A stretch of 41,766 bases of DNA, taken from positions 1 to 41,766 of the forward strand of contig JAEUIT010000038.1 of the NCBI GenBank assembly GCA_016795035.1, read 5' to 3'. Shown in pieces: positions 1 to 9,325 of the stretch (within the stretch, counting starts at the first letter, position 1; the number at the start of each line of letters is the position of its first letter). The translations under genes were made by a program, and so were the position numbers. Origin of the DNA: Phycisphaerae bacterium. Lineage in GTDB: Bacteria; Planctomycetota; Phycisphaerae; Phycisphaerales; SM1A02. The notes beneath the pieces were generated by a model, which was given only the letters and a program-made list of their open reading frames with translations, ran no database searches and was not told the origin of the DNA.

Positions 1-2036
1 ATGCCGACTTCGGTGCCGTACCAGATCATCGGCGCGCCGACGTACGTCATCTGGAGGAGCGCGAGCAGGCGCGTCTTTCGGTACGCGAGCTCGTCGGGCT
101 TCGACGCGACGTAGTTCGTCGCCCCGTCCTGCGGGCGATTCTCGCGGTTGTAGTCGCGATCGGGGTTCATCAGCATCGACGCGATGCGGTCGGTGTCGTG
201 GCTGTCGAGAAGATTCTGCATCACGTACGTCGCCTCGCTCGGATACGCGAGGCGCAGCTCCGCGAGGCGACGATCGAGCTTCGACGGCGCGAGCTTCTTC
301 GCGCGATTGCCGACCCACGCGATCGCGGGCTGCGCGAACTGGTAGTTCATCACCGCGTCGAACGTCGTGCCGTCGACCCAGTCGTCGGCCTGCTGCCAGA
401 TCTCGCCGACGAGATACGCGTCGGGGTTGATCGACTTCACGAGCGCTCGCCACTCGCGCCAGAAGGCCATCGGCACCTCGTTCGGCACGTCGAGCCGCCA
501 GCCGTCGACGCCGTCCGACGGATCGCCGTCGCCGTTCGGATCCATCCAGCGGCGCGTCACGTCGAAGATGTGCTTGCGGAGCGACTCGCTCGCGAGGCCG
601 TGCGTCTCGTCCTTCCGGAAGCTCGGCATGCCGCCGAAGCCGGCCCAGCCCTCGTGCTGAAACGGCGTCCACGACTTGATCGCGAACCAATCGGCGTAGC
701 GCGACGCTTTGCCGCGCTCGCGCACGTCCTCGAAGGCCGGATGCGCCGTGCCGACGTGGTTGAACACGCCGTCGATGATCACGCGGAAGCCCTGCCGCTT
801 CGCCTCCTTGAGGAAGTCGAGAAAGACGCGGTCGCTTCCGGTCCACGTCCACGTCGACGGGTCGAGAAGGTCTTCCTTCGCCTCGGCGGCCTTGTAGTCG
901 CCCTTCACGCCTAACAACTCTTCGACATGCACGTAGCTCGTCGCGTCGTAGCGATGGAGCGACGGCGACTGGAAGATCGGCGTGAAGTAGATCGCGTTCA
1001 CGCCGAGCGACTTCAGGTAGCCGAGCCTCTCGCGCGCGCCCTGGAGGTCGCCGCCGTAGAGGCGATCCCAGATGTACTCGTAGAAGCCTTTGCCGGTCGC
1101 CTTCTCGACGTCGCTCGGCTCGTACCAGTCGCTCGTCCACGGGCGCACGTGCGTCGGATCATTCGCCGTCTCCGCGTTGCGGAAGCGGTCGGGCATGATC
1201 TGGTACCAGACCGCGCGCTTGGCCCAGTCGGGAGTCTTGACCTTCGGCCGGTTCGATCGAAGCGTGTACGTCTCAGGGTGGCGGGCCACGGTGGCTCCAT
1301 CGCGAAGGAGGAACGTGTAGGAACGGTCGGTGTCGGTGCGCGGAAGCGTCGCCTCCCAGTACTGGAAGACGTCGGTCATGACTCCGCGTTGCAGGCGAAT
1401 CGGCGCCGCGTCGGGGAAGACGACCTCGACCGACTCGACGTCGCCCGCGAGCGTGCGGTAGCGGAGCGCAAGCGTGCCGTCGGCGCGGTCGTCGAGATAC
1501 GTCGCGCGGTTTGGGCGATGCTCGACCGCGAGCGCCTCGATCGCTCCGTCGCCGATGGCCGCGGCGCTCGCATCGAGCGCGGCGAGGGCGCCCAGCGTGA
1601 TCCGCGAATTGGTGCCTTCGTGGCCGTCGTCGACGCCGTCGGGATTCTTCGGGTCGGCGATCCAGCGCTCGCCGTCGAGGACGAACTTGTAGAGCCAGGG
1701 GCCAGGCTTCAGTCGCGCCGTCGCGCGCCACACGCCGTCGGCGCCTCGCGTCATCGCAAGCGCGTCGCGATTCCATCCGTTGAAATCGCCAGCCACGGTC
1801 ACCGACGTCGGCGCCTCTCCCAACGAAAGCGACCACGTGACGTCCCACAGGCCGTCGGGCGTCTCGCGTGCCCCAATCGAAGGAGGAAGCGGCGCCATGC
1901 GCGACCCCGCTGCGACCGCAAGCGGCGGCACGGCCGGCGGCCACTCGGCCCGCGCGAGCGACGGAAGCGCGCCGAGCGCCATCGCGGCGGCACAGACGTG
2001 CGCGATTCGGCGCGAGTTGGAGCGGACGTGATTCAT
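1..2036 (-). CDS. Secreted GH13 alpha-amylase/neopullulanase-like glycosidase, C-terminus cut by window edge
   Basis: Likely hydrolyses alpha-1,4 (and perhaps alpha-1,6) glucans outside the cytoplasm, feeding the divergent sugar importer. About 678 residues are visible. After a signal peptide (residues ~1-30) comes a glycogen-binding/CBM48-like domain with TVAGDFNGWN (~60-120), a second beta domain, then the GH13 barrel from ~260. All four conserved GH13 regions can be read: DGVFNHVG (~422), DGWRLDVPNEV with the nucleophile Asp (~512), VGEIWQ with the acid Glu (~545) and LDSHDTDR with the transition-state Asp (~612). The reading is open to base 1 and ends in YVGAPMIWYGTEVG, so only a C-terminal beta domain should be missing. 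The start is the ATG complementary to 2034-2036. Exact substrate (starch, pullulan or cyclodextrin) cannot be decided; the layout resembles neopullulanase/cyclomaltodextrinase enzymes. Confidence 0.93.
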   Translation of the reverse strand, partial: MNHVRSNSRRIAHVCAAAMALGALPSLARAEWPPAVPPLAVAAGSRMAPLPPSIGARETPDGLWDVTWSLSLGEAPTSVTVAGDFNGWNRDALAMTRGADGVWRATARLKPGPWLYKFVLDGERWIADPKNPDGVDDGHEGTNSRITLGALAALDASAAAIGDGAIEALAVEHRPNRATYLDDRADGTLALRYRTLAGDVESVEVVFPDAAPIRLQRGVMTDVFQYWEATLPRTDTDRSYTFLLRDGATVARHPETYTLRSNRPKVKTPDWAKRAVWYQIMPDRFRNAETANDPTHVRPWTSDWYEPSDVEKATGKGFYEYIWDRLYGGDLQGARERLGYLKSLGVNAIYFTPIFQSPSLHRYDATSYVHVEELLGVKGDYKAAEAKEDLLDPSTWTWTGSDRVFLDFLKEAKRQGFRVIIDGVFNHVGTAHPAFEDVRERGKASRYADWFAIKSWTPFQHEGWAGFGGMPSFRKDETHGLASESLRKHIFDVTRRWMDPNGDGDPSDGVDGWRLDVPNEVPMAFWREWRALVKSINPDAYLVGEIWQQADDWVDGTTFDAVMNYQFAQPAIAWVGNRAKKLAPSKLDRRLAELRLAYPSEATYVMQNLLDSHDTDRIASMLMNPDRDYNRENRPQDGATNYVASKPDELAYRKTRLLALLQMTYVGAPMIWYGTEVG

Positions 2037-2078
2037 GCGGCGCGATTCCGTGCTCATTCGAGAAGGCGAGCACCGCTT

Positions 2079-2084
2079 TATACT
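2079..2084. promoter_or_regulatory. Putative shared -10 element between GH13 and the ABC importer
   Basis: The only AT-rich spot between the divergent genes reads TTTATACT on plus and AGTATAAA on minus. On the plus strand TATACT sits 7 bases before the preferred ATG at 2092, so transcription would begin at or next to the start codon and the fusion gene would be leaderless. On the minus strand TATAAA would leave a leader of about 35 bases before the GH13 ATG. No good -35 is visible in either direction. Inference only. Confidence 0.35.
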
Positions 2085-2091
2085 CCGCGCG

Positions 2092-4473
2092 ATGCGTTCC
2101 CGTGGCGTCGGAGACCGAGCCAAGACGGCCGCACGAGCGCTCCTTGCTGCCGTTGCGGTCGCGCTCGTGGTGTGGTCGTTCGTCCGCGTGGGGTCGCGCG
2201 AGCTTCGGCGATTCCTCGAAACGCGCGGCGGGATCGAACTGGTCGTGCTCCACTGGTCGGGCGAAGGCGGGCCCGAGGAGGACGAGATCGTCGAATCGTC
2301 GCTCCGCGCGTTCGAGGCCGCGAATCCCGGCATCCGCGTGCGCCGCATCAATCCCGGCGATTCCGCGGGCTTCTACACGAAGCTCCAGACGATGCTCGCC
2401 GCGGGCGAACCGCCCGACCTCTTCTACGTCGGCAGCGAGCGCGTCGCGTCGTTCTCGTCGCTCGGCATCCTCGAGCCGCTCGACGACTTCGTCGCGCGCG
2501 ATCCCGGCACGCTCGTTCTCGACGACTTCTGGCCTGCAACGGTGAACGCCTTCCGCTTCGACGGCTCGCTCGTCGGAAGCGGCACGCTCTACGGGATTCC
2601 GAAGGATTTCACCACCGTCGGCTTCTATCTCAACAAGGACCTCTTCCGGAAGGCCGGCCTCGAGCTTCCGTCGTACGACTGGACGTGGGACGAGTACATC
2701 GCGATCGCGCGCCGTCTCGCGCAGCTCGACGACACGATCGGCAGCGAGTTCGTGACGTGGCCGTTCATCGTGCGCGCGTACCTGCGGACCGAAGGCGTCG
2801 ACGTGCGCGGCGCGTCGTTCGACGACGTCACGCTGCGCGATCCGGTTGTCCTCGAGGCGCTCGCGCGGCTCCGCAGCTGGCGCCACGACGAGGAGCGCAC
2901 GCTCACGAGCGGCAAGTCGAAGCTCGCGACCGGCGCGGCCGCGTTCGCGACCGGGCGCGTCGGCATGGCAGGTCCGTTCGGTCGCTGGGTCGTGCCCGAG
3001 TATCGGCGCATCACCGAGTTCGATTGGGACTTCCGGCCCCTGCCGCGCGGGCGCGAGCGCTCGAACATCATCGCGACGGTCTCGTGGTCGATGTCCTCGG
3101 AGAGTCGGCACAAGGCCGAAGCGTGGAAACTCCTGCGCTGGCTCGTGAGCCCGGAATCGCAGGCGGCGCAGGCGCGGCTCGGCCTCGCGATCCCTTCGCT
3201 CGCGACGGTGTCCGAGACCGAGGCGTTTCTCGATCCCACGCAGTTGCCGCACTCCGACGACGCGTATCTCGCGCCCCTCAGGAGCGGCGAGACCGACGTG
3301 CGCGTCGTCGACTGGCCGGCCGATCCCACGTTCGAGCAGATCCTCGGCTCGCGTCTCAACCAGGCGCTCCTCACCGGCGACCTTCCGCTCGACGCCGCGG
3401 TCGCCGACTTCGAGGCGGCGTGGAGCGCGCACCGCAACTCCCCGTTGCAGGCGAAGGACTTCCCGAAGTTCCCGTGGCGCACCGTGACGATCGCCGCGGT
3501 CGCCGTCGCCGCACTCGGCGCGATCGCGCTCGTCGTGACCTATCGGCGCTCGCGAGGTCCGGCGAGCACGCGGCGCGAGGAACGCGCCGGGCTCCTCATG
3601 GTGTCGCCGTGGGTGACGGGCTTCGCGATTTTCATGGCGGTGCCGATGGTCCTGAGCTTCCTCCTGAGCCTCTCGAACTGGCAAGGGATCACCCGGCTCG
3701 GCGAGGCGCAGGCCGTCGGCCTCGGCAACTACACGCAGCTATTCCTGCACGACGCGCGCTTCCGCACGAGCCTGTGGGTGACCTTCTACTACGTCCTCGT
3801 CGCCGTGCCGCTCGGGCAGGTCACGGCGCTCCTGGCTGCAACGCTGATGAACGCGAAGGTGCGCGGCATCGAGCTCTACCGCGCGGTCTGGTATCTGCCG
3901 AGCGTGCTCGCGGGCGTGGGCGTCGCGGTGCTCTGGCGCTGGATGTTCGATCCCGAGGCGGGCTTGATCAACGCGGCGCTCACGCCGCTCCTCGGACTCG
4001 TCGGCGCGAAGCCGCCGGAGTGGTTCGGCGCCGACGCCGCCGCGTGGGGGCCGCCGGCCTTCGCGATCATGAGCCTCTGGTCGGTCGGCGGCAGCATGAT
4101 GATCTACCTCGCCGGCCTCCAGAACGTGCCGAAGGAATTGCTCGAGGCCGCGGACATGGATCGCGTTGGCCCGGTCGGGCGCTTCTTCCGCGTCACGCTG
4201 CCGATGCTCTCGCCGGTCGTCCTCTTCAACTCGCTCATGGCCCTCATCGGCAGCTTCCAGGTCTTCACGCAGGCGTACGTGATGACCGCAGGCGAGCCCG
4301 GTGATCTCACCCGCTTCTACGTCCTCTACCTCTACAACCAGGCGTTCGACCTCTACGCCATGGGCTACGCGTCGGCGATGGCGTGGATCCTCCTCGTCAT
4401 CGTGCTCGTGATCACGGTGATCCTTCTCCGGACGAGCCGCGGCCTCGTCCATTACGAAGGGCTCCGCTCATGA
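2092..4473 (+). CDS. Fused extracellular sugar-binding protein and MalF-type ABC permease
   Basis: Two importer subunits in one 793-residue chain. Residues ~12-32 form a membrane anchor. Residues ~45-440 are a family-1 solute-binding protein (AFEAANPGIRVRRI, GEPPDLFYVG, GIPKDFTTVGFYLNKD). A second membrane helix at ~465-485 leads into a MalF-like permease (~505-790) with the EAA loop EAADMDRVGPVGRFF near 684, which should contact the ATPase. The binding domain would be tethered on the outer face and delivered to its own permease. I chose the ATG at 2092 because the anchor follows directly; an in-frame ATG at 2035 overlaps the start codon of the divergent gene and would add 19 residues. The stop overlaps the next ATG by 4 bases. 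The substrate is inferred as maltodextrin-like from the GH13 neighbour. Confidence 0.92.
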   Translation: MRSRGVGDRAKTAARALLAAVAVALVVWSFVRVGSRELRRFLETRGGIELVVLHWSGEGGPEEDEIVESSLRAFEAANPGIRVRRINPGDSAGFYTKLQTMLAAGEPPDLFYVGSERVASFSSLGILEPLDDFVARDPGTLVLDDFWPATVNAFRFDGSLVGSGTLYGIPKDFTTVGFYLNKDLFRKAGLELPSYDWTWDEYIAIARRLAQLDDTIGSEFVTWPFIVRAYLRTEGVDVRGASFDDVTLRDPVVLEALARLRSWRHDEERTLTSGKSKLATGAAAFATGRVGMAGPFGRWVVPEYRRITEFDWDFRPLPRGRERSNIIATVSWSMSSESRHKAEAWKLLRWLVSPESQAAQARLGLAIPSLATVSETEAFLDPTQLPHSDDAYLAPLRSGETDVRVVDWPADPTFEQILGSRLNQALLTGDLPLDAAVADFEAAWSAHRNSPLQAKDFPKFPWRTVTIAAVAVAALGAIALVVTYRRSRGPASTRREERAGLLMVSPWVTGFAIFMAVPMVLSFLLSLSNWQGITRLGEAQAVGLGNYTQLFLHDARFRTSLWVTFYYVLVAVPLGQVTALLAATLMNAKVRGIELYRAVWYLPSVLAGVGVAVLWRWMFDPEAGLINAALTPLLGLVGAKPPEWFGADAAAWGPPAFAIMSLWSVGGSMMIYLAGLQNVPKELLEAADMDRVGPVGRFFRVTLPMLSPVVLFNSLMALIGSFQVFTQAYVMTAGEPGDLTRFYVLYLYNQAFDLYAMGYASAMAWILLVIVLVITVILLRTSRGLVHYEGLRS

Positions 4474-5330
4474 AGCGCCGCGGACCCTTCCTCGCGCATG
4501 CGCTCCTCGTTGCAGGCGGACTGCTCATGGTCCTGCCGCTCGTCTGGATGCTCTGCGTCAGTCTCCTCTCGCCCGCCGACGCGCAGGCCGCCACGGTCTC
4601 GCGCGACCTCGGCCGCCTCATCCCGACCGACCCGCAATGGTCGAACTACGCCGACGCGCTCGCGCAGATGGGCTCGAAGCGCTGGGACGGGTTCCTCGAC
4701 GCGCTCGCGAACTCCGTCGTGGTGACGACGCTCGTCGTTGCAGCCACGATCGTGAGCTCGAGCCTCGTCGGCTTCGCGTTCGCGCGCACGCGCTTCCGCG
4801 GCCGCGGCCCGCTCTTCCTGATCATGTTGGCGACGATGATGTTGCCCGGGCAGGTGACGCTGATCCCGCTCTTCCTCCTCTTCCGCTCGCTCGGCTGGAT
4901 CGACACGCTCCTGCCGCTCATCGTGCCGGCCTTCTTCGCGAACGCGTTCTTCGTCTTCATGTATCGCCAGTTCATCGCGCAGATCCCCGAGTCGCTCATC
5001 GAGGCGGCGGCGATCGACGGCTACGGCTGGCTCGGGATCTGGTGGAAGATCGCGTTGCCGCTCTGCCGACCGGTGTCGGCGATCTGCGCGGTGTTCACGT
5101 TCGTGTACGTCTGGAACGACTTCCTCTCGCCGCTCGTCTACCTCCACAGCGACGAGCAGGCGACGCTCGCGGTCGCGCTCAACTCCTTCCGCAACCAGTA
5201 CGGCGGCATCACGAAGGTCAACCTCCTCATGGCGGCCAGCCTCGTGACGATGCTTCCGTGCATCGTGCTCTTCTTCGCGGCACAGAAGCAGTTCATCGAG
5301 GGCCTCGGCAGAGGCGCCGTGAAGGGCTGA
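4470..5330 (+). CDS. MalG-type ABC sugar permease
   Basis: Second membrane subunit of the importer, 286 residues, about the usual length of the MalG/UgpE family. An N-terminal helix (LLVAGGLLMVLPLVWMLCVS) is followed by a periplasmic loop and five further helices. The EAA loop EAAAIDGYGWLGIWWKIALP is at ~178-197 and should dock onto the ATPase. The start is the ATG at 4470 whose last two bases and following A form the stop of the fusion gene (ATGA overlap), which implies translational coupling. The ATPase gene follows after 16 bases, so the three genes form one operon. Confidence 0.95.
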   Translation: MKRRGPFLAHALLVAGGLLMVLPLVWMLCVSLLSPADAQAATVSRDLGRLIPTDPQWSNYADALAQMGSKRWDGFLDALANSVVVTTLVVAATIVSSSLVGFAFARTRFRGRGPLFLIMLATMMLPGQVTLIPLFLLFRSLGWIDTLLPLIVPAFFANAFFVFMYRQFIAQIPESLIEAAAIDGYGWLGIWWKIALPLCRPVSAICAVFTFVYVWNDFLSPLVYLHSDEQATLAVALNSFRNQYGGITKVNLLMAASLVTMLPCIVLFFAAQKQFIEGLGRGAVKG

Positions 5331-5346
5331 CGGACCCACAACTCCA

Positions 5347-6504
5347 ATGGCGACGATCGAACTCTCGAACCTCTCGAAGACCTACGCCGGCGGCGTGCAG
5401 GCGGTGCGCGGCGCCACGTTCACGATCAAGGACGGCGAGTTCGTCGTGCTCGTCGGCCCGTCGGGCTGCGGCAAGTCCACGTTGCTGCGCATGATCGCGG
5501 GGCTCGAGGACATCACCGACGGCACGCTCACGATCGACGGCCGCCGCATGAACGACGTCGCGTCGCGCGACCGCGACATCGCGTTCGTCTTCCAGAACTA
5601 CGCGCTGTATCCGCACCTCTCGGTGCGGCAAAACCTCGCGTTCGGCCTCGAGCGCCGCCGCGCGTACCCGAGCCTCCTGACGTCGCTCCTTTCCCGCGAC
5701 TACCGCGAGAACCGCAACGAGGAGTCGGCGCGGATCCTCGCGAAGGTCGATCGCGCCGCCGAGACGCTCGGTCTCGTCCCCTACCTCGACCGCAAGCCGC
5801 GCGAGCTCTCGGGCGGCCAGCGTCAGCGCGTCGCGGTCGGCCGCGCGATCGTGCGCGAGCCGAAGGTCTTCCTCTTCGACGAGCCGCTCTCGAACCTCGA
5901 CGCGAAGCTGCGCGTCGAGATGCGCGCCGAGCTGCGCGAGCTGCATCGGCGGCTCAAGACGACGATCGTCTACGTGACGCACGACCAAGAGGAGGCGATG
6001 GGCCTGGGCGATCGCATCGTCGTCCTCAAGGACGGCCTCATCCAGCAGCTCGGCACGCCCGACGAGGTGTATGCGAAGCCCGCGAACACGTTTGTCGCGA
6101 GCTTCGTCGGCATGCCGTCGATCAACCTCATCCCCGGCCGCCTCCACCGCGGCGACCTCGTCGAGCGATTCGTCGCCGACGCCATCACGATCGATCTCCC
6201 CCCGTCGATGTCCGCGAAGGCGCCGCCCGGCCCGATCACGCTCGGCGTGCGTCCCGATCGGCTTCGGCTCGGTGCGGCTGCAACGACGAGTCCGTGGCGC
6301 GGCGACGCGCAGGTCGGCGCCGTCGAGCGCCTCGGCGACCGCACCGACGTGATCCTCCGCCTCGGACCGCATCGGCTCGTGGCCCGTTGCGATCCGCGCT
6401 GCGCGCCCGTCGAAGGCGGCACGTGCGCGGTCGGCATCGACCCGGCGGACGTGCATCTCTTCTCCGACGCCGACGACGGCGACCGGCTCTCGAAGAGCGA
6501 CTGA
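5347..6504 (+). CDS. ABC transporter ATPase of the MalK/UgpC/MsmX type
   Basis: Energises the sugar importer. It is 385 residues long with Walker A GPSGCGKST (~37-45), Q-loop in VFQNYALYPHL, signature LSGGQRQRV (~155), Walker B VFLFDEPLSNLD (~175) and the switch His in VTHDQEEAM (~213). The C-terminal ~130 residues match the TOBE/regulatory region (LGVRPDRLRLG), as in MalK. Oddity: the helical segment after FGLERRR carries roughly 15-20 extra residues (around SLLTSLLSRDYRENRNEE) compared with usual MalK proteins. There is no clear ribosome-binding site before the ATG; the start is fixed by homology (MATIELSNLSKTY). It is the last gene of the operon, and a hairpin follows at once. Confidence 0.95.
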   Translation: MATIELSNLSKTYAGGVQAVRGATFTIKDGEFVVLVGPSGCGKSTLLRMIAGLEDITDGTLTIDGRRMNDVASRDRDIAFVFQNYALYPHLSVRQNLAFGLERRRAYPSLLTSLLSRDYRENRNEESARILAKVDRAAETLGLVPYLDRKPRELSGGQRQRVAVGRAIVREPKVFLFDEPLSNLDAKLRVEMRAELRELHRRLKTTIVYVTHDQEEAMGLGDRIVVLKDGLIQQLGTPDEVYAKPANTFVASFVGMPSINLIPGRLHRGDLVERFVADAITIDLPPSMSAKAPPGPITLGVRPDRLRLGAAATTSPWRGDAQVGAVERLGDRTDVILRLGPHRLVARCDPRCAPVEGGTCAVGIDPADVHLFSDADDGDRLSKSD

Positions 6505-6506
6505 CG

Positions 6507-6525
6507 GCGACCGCCCCGCGGTCGC
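6507..6525 (+). terminator. Hairpin after the importer operon
   Basis: A perfect 8-bp stem (GCGACCGC / GCGGTCGC) with a CCC loop begins two bases after the ATPase stop. There is no T tract, so it may be a Rho-assisted terminator or an mRNA-stabilising end. Confidence 0.5.
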
Positions 6526-6704
6526 ACACGAAACGTGCGGAACGCCCGGAAAGGGTGCGATCCAGGGGTCATTCCGGATATCTTTGTCCGTGTTTCGCTT
6601 TGGGTGTATCCCGGCGGTCTGTCGCCGCTCTCTCCAGGCACCCACGGGCTGGGGTGGTGTCGGGCCTTCCCCGACCGCCCCTCCTCTCGACCATCGGAGA
6701 TCCC

Positions 6705-9167
6705 ATGTTCCAGACAACAACCTCAATCATCCTCGGCACCCTCGTCGTGGCCGCCGCGACCGCGCTCGGCGGCGGTCCGCCTGCGGTCGTGGACCTCGGC
6801 CCGGTTCCCGGCGACGACCTCGTGGGACTTGCCGCTCGCTCGCAGCAAGACCACTCCATTGCCCGAGGCCTCGACTCGTACCTCGTCGCGTGGACCGAGA
6901 CGCGAGCCGGCGGTGTCGGCAACGGCACCAACATGAGCGACATCGACGTCTTCGCGCTTCGGCTCGCGTTCGACGGCACGCCGATCGGGCAGCCCTTCGC
7001 GGTGACGCTCGAGGGCGGCGTGCAGCAGCGTCCGCGCGTCGCCTGGAACGGGAGCCAGTGGCTCGTCGCGTACGAGTCGCAGGATCCGACGCCGAACTAC
7101 TTCCAGACGAACGTGCGCGGCGTGCGCGTGGACGCCATGGGCAACGTGGTCGACGCGTCGCCCATCCTCCTCGCGGCGGACGAGCAGTACTTCGCGGTGA
7201 GCGGCCAGGGCGGCGAATGGCTCTTCACGTGGCCCGAGTACGCCCCGAACGGCGTCGGCCAGAACGTCATGGGACGACGACTCGCGAACGACGGCACGTT
7301 CGCCGACGCGGCACCGACCACGCTCCTGTCGAACGCGTGGTGGCTCGGCACGACGAACCGCACGCTTGCGGCGAACGGCGAGTACCTCGTGGTCACCGCC
7401 GACTGGGCCGACAGCGCGATCACGAAGGCGCGGCGCATCGGGCTCAACGGCCAGCCGATCGGCGCGGCGTTCACCGTGCCGAGCCCGAACATGGCCACGA
7501 ACGGCGACGAGTACTACGTGACGTGGCTCTCGAACTTCACGAATCTCGTCGGCTCGCGCATGACGAAGACCGGCACGCTCCTCACGCCGCGCGGCACGCT
7601 CATCACGAACGACTACTCGCAGTACTGGACGAGCGTCGTCGCGCACGACGGCGCGACCTGGTGGGTCGAGTGGAACGCCGCGAATCTCCTGCGGCTCGCT
7701 CGCGTCGACGCGTCCGGCGCCGTGCTCGATCCCGGCGGCGTCGCCGTTCCCAACGGCGCCTCCGGCACGAACGACCTCTGCTACGCCGTGCAGCTTGCCG
7801 CGATTCCCGCCGAGAATGGCGGCGGCGTGCACGTCCTCTGGTGGGACGTGCGGGCCAGCCAGAACGGTGACGCGAACGTCTACAAGGTCTCGGTGAGCGC
7901 GAACGGCGTCGTCGGCGACGAAGTGGGCGTGTCGATCGGAACCTCCACGCAGCGCCTTCCGGATTTCGCGGGCGGCCCGAATGGAGCCCGCGCGGTCGTC
8001 TTCCTCAGCGAGGGCGCGTTCGAGAAGCGCGTCCTCGTCTCGAGGCTCGGCTCGGACGGCGTCGTGCTCGACGCCGAACCGATCGAGGTCGCTGCAGGCG
8101 CGACGCTCGCACCACCGAGCATCGCCTGGAACGGCAGCGTGTATCTCGTTGTCTGGAGCGACAACACCGGGGTGAAGGCGCGGCGCATGAACGCCGACGG
8201 ATCGTTCGTCGACGCGTCGCCGATCTCGGTGATGAGCGGGTTCAACGTGGGCGTCGACGCGGTCGGCGACGTTTTCCTCGTTGCAGCCACGCGCTACGGC
8301 GCGACGCCGCAGACGATCTACGCGCAGGCCCGCCGCTACGACGGATCGACCGGCAGCTTCCTCGACGCCGGCACCATCTTCCTCGGCGGCGGCTACGTCT
8401 CGGTCGCGCCGCGCGTGCACTCCGATGGCGCCCGCTGGATGGTCGCCTATCACAGCATGTGGAGCGCGCTCAGCTCGCAGGGCGACGCGATCGTGCAGTT
8501 CGTGAACGCCGACGGGACCGCCACCGGCGGATCCAATCCGACGCCATTCTCCGGCGCGACCGGCGATCCCGACATCGCGTTCTCCGGTTCGAACTACCTG
8601 ATCGTCTGGCGGATGAACACGCTCGGCCAACCCGACAACTACATCATGGGCCGCACGATGGCGCTCGACGGCGCGCTTGGCCCGACCTTCACCGTCGCGC
8701 AGGCCGCGGGTCGGCAGCTCCGACCGGTCGCGACGTGGGACGGCGAGACCTTCGTCGTCGCCTGGGACGATCAGCGACATCGCACGTCGTTCTTCGATGC
8801 TCGCACCTGGGTCTACGCGACGCGCGTCACCGCCGCCGGATCGGTGCTCGATCCGGCGGGCCTCGCGATCGACGCGGGTGAGCATCCCGCGGCGACGGCC
8901 GCGATCGAGCGGCTCGGAACCGGCGAGACGATCGTGGCCGACGCGCGATTCCTTCCGACCGCCGATCTCTCCTCGTACCGGGTCGCCCTCATGACGATCG
9001 GCGTGGTGCCGGAGCCGGCGGATCTCGACGGCAACGGGTCCGTCAACGGCGCCGACCTCGCGATCCTGCTCGGCGCCTGGGGGGAGGGCGGCGCGGCCGA
9101 CCTTGACGGCAGCGGCAGCGTCGACGGCGCGGACCTTGGTTTGCTGCTCGGAGCCTGGACCGGCTGA
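6705..9167 (+). CDS. Large secreted repeat protein with C-terminal dockerin-like pair
   Basis: An 820-residue exported protein of unknown function. A signal peptide (residues 1-22, ending near ATALGGG) is followed by ~750 residues of degenerate ~50-residue repeats with a core like R-[MIV]-[NDT]-x-x-G-x-x-[LV]-D and intervening VAWN/LVAYE/VVWSD strands. This looks like a beta-propeller, but I cannot name the family. The last ~47 residues hold two Ca-binding-type repeats (DLDGNGSVNGADLAILLG and DLDGSGSVDGADLGLLLG) and the chain ends two residues after Trp. The start is the ATG at 6705, preceded by GGAG at 6696-6699; a small hairpin (GTCGGG/CCCGAC, 6659-6675) lies just upstream. Longer in-frame starts would run through the upstream gene. 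The 29782-31368 product has similar repeats. Confidence 0.85.
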   Translation: MFQTTTSIILGTLVVAAATALGGGPPAVVDLGPVPGDDLVGLAARSQQDHSIARGLDSYLVAWTETRAGGVGNGTNMSDIDVFALRLAFDGTPIGQPFAVTLEGGVQQRPRVAWNGSQWLVAYESQDPTPNYFQTNVRGVRVDAMGNVVDASPILLAADEQYFAVSGQGGEWLFTWPEYAPNGVGQNVMGRRLANDGTFADAAPTTLLSNAWWLGTTNRTLAANGEYLVVTADWADSAITKARRIGLNGQPIGAAFTVPSPNMATNGDEYYVTWLSNFTNLVGSRMTKTGTLLTPRGTLITNDYSQYWTSVVAHDGATWWVEWNAANLLRLARVDASGAVLDPGGVAVPNGASGTNDLCYAVQLAAIPAENGGGVHVLWWDVRASQNGDANVYKVSVSANGVVGDEVGVSIGTSTQRLPDFAGGPNGARAVVFLSEGAFEKRVLVSRLGSDGVVLDAEPIEVAAGATLAPPSIAWNGSVYLVVWSDNTGVKARRMNADGSFVDASPISVMSGFNVGVDAVGDVFLVAATRYGATPQTIYAQARRYDGSTGSFLDAGTIFLGGGYVSVAPRVHSDGARWMVAYHSMWSALSSQGDAIVQFVNADGTATGGSNPTPFSGATGDPDIAFSGSNYLIVWRMNTLGQPDNYIMGRTMALDGALGPTFTVAQAAGRQLRPVATWDGETFVVAWDDQRHRTSFFDARTWVYATRVTAAGSVLDPAGLAIDAGEHPAATAAIERLGTGETIVADARFLPTADLSSYRVALMTIGVVPEPADLDGNGSVNGADLAILLGAWGEGGAADLDGSGSVDGADLGLLLGAWTG

Positions 9168-9203
9168 CGCGTCACGGCTTCAGATCGCGATGCGATTCAC
9201 TCG

Positions 9204-9242
9204 CGCGAAGGCGGGGCTCAAAGCCTCGCCTTCGCGGTTTTT
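9204..9242 (+). terminator. Rho-independent terminator of the secreted repeat protein
   Basis: The arms at 9204-9217 and 9223-9236 match at 13 of 14 positions around a TCAAA loop and are followed by G and five T. It is a textbook intrinsic terminator 36 bases after the stop. Confidence 0.92.
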
Positions 9243-9325
9243 AGGGCGGCGCGGCTGCAACATGGAGCTCCGAAACTACGATCGGCCGACCTTCGAAAGG
9301 ACGGTCGTCCCACGAGAGGATCGCC

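Noticed and set aside
927..4304. Very long Arg/Ala-rich open frame on the plus strand (1125 codons), running antisense to the GH13 gene and then out of frame with the importer
   Set aside because: Composition is that of a shadow frame in GC-rich coding DNA. It spans two genes with clear family motifs in other frames and shows no domain of its own.
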